Positions 60,988 to 64,000 of a stretch of 64,000 nt of DNA are shown here, in pieces (within the stretch, counting starts at the first letter, position 1; each line of letters opens with the position of its first letter). Under the pieces are notes generated by a model that saw nothing but the letters and a program-made list of their open reading frames with translations, had not been told where the DNA came from and searched no databases. Made by a program: the position numbers and the translations under genes. The stretch covers positions 13,898,484 to 13,962,483 of the forward strand of contig JACSVZ010000004.1 in NCBI GenBank assembly GCA_014706295.1, written 5' to 3'. The DNA is from Lycocorax pyrrhopterus obiensis. Lineage: Eukaryota; Chordata; Aves; Passeriformes; Paradisaeidae.

Positions 60988-63900
60988 AAAGGAAAGAAGG
61001 GAGAGGGAGGTGCAACAGGCCCCCAGAATTAAACCAAAGGTACTAATTTGATAAGTAAGGGAGGGAGAGTTTCCTCTGGTTCAGCTGCATCACAATTCTC
61101 AAGTGCCTGCTGGTGCCATATGGCCTATATGGAGACGGAAAATCATCTCCAGCATAGTCTATTCCTTTCCTCACTCGTTGCTTTGCCTTTGCAACTCAGA
61201 AAGCTGCTGCCTTCCTTCCTCTCCTGCCCTCACTGCTCATTCATATTCCTCTGAAATAGTTCCTGTTACCTTTCTCCTACCATTTTCAGGTGTCTTGGTA
61301 CACACACATGCAGAGTCCTTTTTCCCTACCCTCCCCATACTGCTCTTAGCCCCTCATTGCCTGAGGTGGAATGAGGTGCTAGTACCCAGAAGTGCCACCA
61401 AAAATGGGGAATGTGGGGCTGAATAATGTACATCGAGTGAGTGAGAAGCATTCTTTTCTTCCAGAGAGCTCCCTCCTTAGATCTGTTTGGCAAAGAAAGC
61501 TGCTTGTATTGCACACGGGGGACCTGACTGATGGAATCTGTCATAGTGCTGGAAAGAAAAATCCTCTGAGCCCTTTGCCATCCTTGCAGTGCAGAAGCTT
61601 GGTCTATAACTCTTGAATGATTTTGTCTGTCTCTGCCATAGGACATACACCTCCATCGAACTTACATAAATGTTCTTTGTAAAAATTGTTATGATTAACT
61701 GATTGACGAAGTGTCATGTCCCTGTCTGTTCTGAGAAAATATGGGGGTTTTGAGAGTATTTCCTCTCTGAACTTCTTCTTACCTGAAAGCAGCGACCCTG
61801 TTAAAATGTATTAAGACACAGTTGAACACATCTTCCTGTTCTACCTTGTCAGTGATTTATGCAGAGACATGGAGTTTTGTGCTTTGAATAATCGAGTGAC
61901 AAACTAAACAAGGAAACTGCTTTCCACTGAAGTGATGGGTGAGTCAAGCAGTAGCCTGCATGATGGGCTGACCTGTTCTTTCATGTCTTCCGTGGAATAT
62001 TTGCATTGAGATTCTCCAGAAGTTTTCTGTCATAGCTCAGTATGTTTTTTTTCCCCACCTCCTTCTTCTGCCACAGTGTTTGATAGGTTAGGACAGGCTC
62101 TTGGGGTTACGTATGCGACACATATATATACATGCACGTAAATACCCACATAGGGAGAGATAACAAATACACTACTTATGAGCAGCAGGCATCACTGCCG
62201 GTGGAACAATTATCCTTTGCTGTGAGAACACACCTGGAGAAGGTAAAGGCATCAAATGCCAAGTGCTGTGTAGAGGGATTTGGTGCTGGCATTTAGCGGT
62301 TATCTCTGGCTGGCACAGAATTAGGATTTTCTAATTGGAGGGGTTTGAAAGGAGTGTAACTCTGTCACCATGGCACGGTGCTAAGATGGAGCTGTCCTCT
62401 GGGATCAGATGGGGGTATTAGTTACACAATGCAGCAGCTGCTGCTGTGCTGTTCTCTGGAGGTGTTGAAGGGAAAGGCAAAAAGTTTGTATCAGCAAATG
62501 TGGGAAGGATGGGTGTGATGTAAAGCAGCTAGATGAACCACATCAGCTGCCCTGCATGTCACAGCTCCAACGCTTCTGCCTGCCAAGTGGTTGGCAACAC
62601 AGGCTGGTGTTTTAGCTAACCCAGATTTTGTGCAACCTTGTTCTCTCACTTTTGCTGTTTGGAGTTGGTTTGGCTGATACTTGATCACTAAGTATTCTGC
62701 AGAGATCAAAAATTTCATCTGTCATTAGCAGGAGGTGTGAGTAGTCAGAATATCTAATGATTGGGCTGCTTATGGATAGGATGTTGTAACCTTAAGTGCT
62801 AAAGCACAGATCTTGAGTAAATGGGATTTTCATATTTCCACTGATTTCGATGTAGCTTGGACAATTTCCACAGCAAAGGATATGTATTTTTAAATCTCAG
62901 TCAGAATCTTTAAAAGTGAATCTTTGGTCAGAGAGCCATTACTTGAAGTTCTGAAAGCCACCCAGGCATTTTTAATACAGACTTTTTGTTAAGATCAGTG
63001 GGAGCAGGTTCACTGCTCGACCTTGAAAATCTCAGCACCAGAAGGTGTTCATCAACTTTTGGGCCTATAATGTAAGCACAGGAAATTCAGGGAAAGGTCA
63101 TCCACCTGTCTCTATAATCATTCATTTTGTGAGAAAACATAGTTCAGTGCTTCTTTTCAGGATATTTCTATTTGCTTTAATAGCCCACAGGAAGAGCAGG
63201 AGTCAGCCTTGAGGGTTTTTTTCTGAAATACAGCATTGTGTTTAATCAAAGACTTGAGGTTGTACCTGCAAGTGCTGTTTTTATACTGTTTGTTTAGAGA
63301 CTATAATAAAGATTACCAAAGCCTAATACATGCACACTATCATTTTGACTAATGACTACTAATTTCTGTAGCTAATGTTCTGCTGTATTACATGAATGGT
63401 TGTAAAAGATGGCCCTGCATTGTTCGTTCTGCTCACCCTAAAATTTATTATTTTGCATGCAAACATTTACTGCTCTGTTCCACACAATCAGGAGCAGCTC
63501 CTCAGCCCAGGTTTGGATTGTCTTTGTTAAATCAGAAGAGCTGGGCTGAGCTCTGTCATCCCCACATTTAGACCTTAGATTGCCCACTGTCCAAGTGTTG
63601 CTTGAGGTAAATCCTCTCCTAGAGCGAGTAAGAGCCTCTCAGAGAATTAATTCATGGTCCAGTTACTTTTACAGAAAGTGAAGGATTTTCCATAGATTCT
63701 TCAGCTTCTCATTTTAAGACTTAGGGATGAGGCATTTAAGATGTTGAGAAAGCTCAGGGGAGATCATGGGATGCTAATGCAGTGGAAGGACTTAGATCAG
63801 ATGGTAAACATGCTAACTAGGGGAATGTGCAAAGAATAGAGAATCAAATCCATTTAACCTACTGGCTCATGGCTTCCCTCTAAAGCTTTTAACCTCTGTC

Positions 63901-64000
63901 TGCTACACTTGGCTGCTTTCCCTTAGAAATTATAATTGCTGGAAGAGACATGCACACACTCTGCTCCACCCATGGTGGTGGACTGATTCAGTCTGGCTCA

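Larger units (their letters stand above)
58641..64000. other. Intergenic region upstream of EHD3, no gene recognised
   Basis: No exon, RNA gene or large transposon recognised. It contains a perfect hairpin (60826-60858), a tandem/palindromic motif (60964-60987) and a short TA microsatellite near 62119-62130. Confidence 0.5.

Noticed and set aside
1..64000. CRISPR arrays, operons, ribosome-binding sites, tRNA or rRNA genes
   Set aside because: None seen; the sequence is a vertebrate nuclear locus with spliced genes, and no cloverleaf or rRNA-like stretch was recognised.

Overview
This window is vertebrate nuclear DNA, most likely from a bird. It carries several CR1 LINE fragments of the kinds common in sauropsids, has low interspersed-repeat density, contains spliced genes with GT-AG introns, and has a CpG-island promoter. 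There are no bacterial features. I cannot name the species.

Two complete protein-coding genes can be read, both on the minus strand. (1) At 3064-5396 is a two-exon gene for a 303-residue type II Golgi-type carbohydrate sulfotransferase of the CHST8-14/HNK-1ST family (Sulfotransfer_2). It has the family layout, but key residues of the PAPS-binding motifs are replaced. (2) At 29056-57672 is EHD3, a membrane-remodelling ATPase of the dynamin superfamily. Six coding exons join in phase to exactly 535 codons plus stop, the length of mammalian EHD3. Its start codon lies in a CpG island (about 57446-58140) with two same-orientation YY1-type motifs and a CTCF-like motif.

Layout: 1-3063 is intergenic with a decayed endogenous-retrovirus pol fragment (519-875). 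3064-5396 is the sulfotransferase gene. 5397-28400 is a 23-kb gene-free stretch with a minisatellite (9400-9660), a CR1 tail (13400-13505) and a few candidate conserved non-coding blocks. 28400-57672 is EHD3, with three CR1 insertions of different age and orientation clustered in the 13-kb intron 3 and intron 2 (43.3-47.1 kb). 57673-58200 is the EHD3 5'UTR/promoter. A further CR1 (58268 to about 58640) abuts the promoter, and the rest to 64000 is gene-free.

The two genes are not known to act together: EHD3 works on endosomal membranes, and the sulfotransferase would sit in the Golgi lumen. The most unusual points are the sulfotransferase with altered cofactor-binding residues, two perfect 14-bp-arm hairpins (49536-49571 and 60826-60858), a 140-bp higher-order minisatellite, and the promoter motif arrangement. 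I did not see a clearly new multi-gene system.
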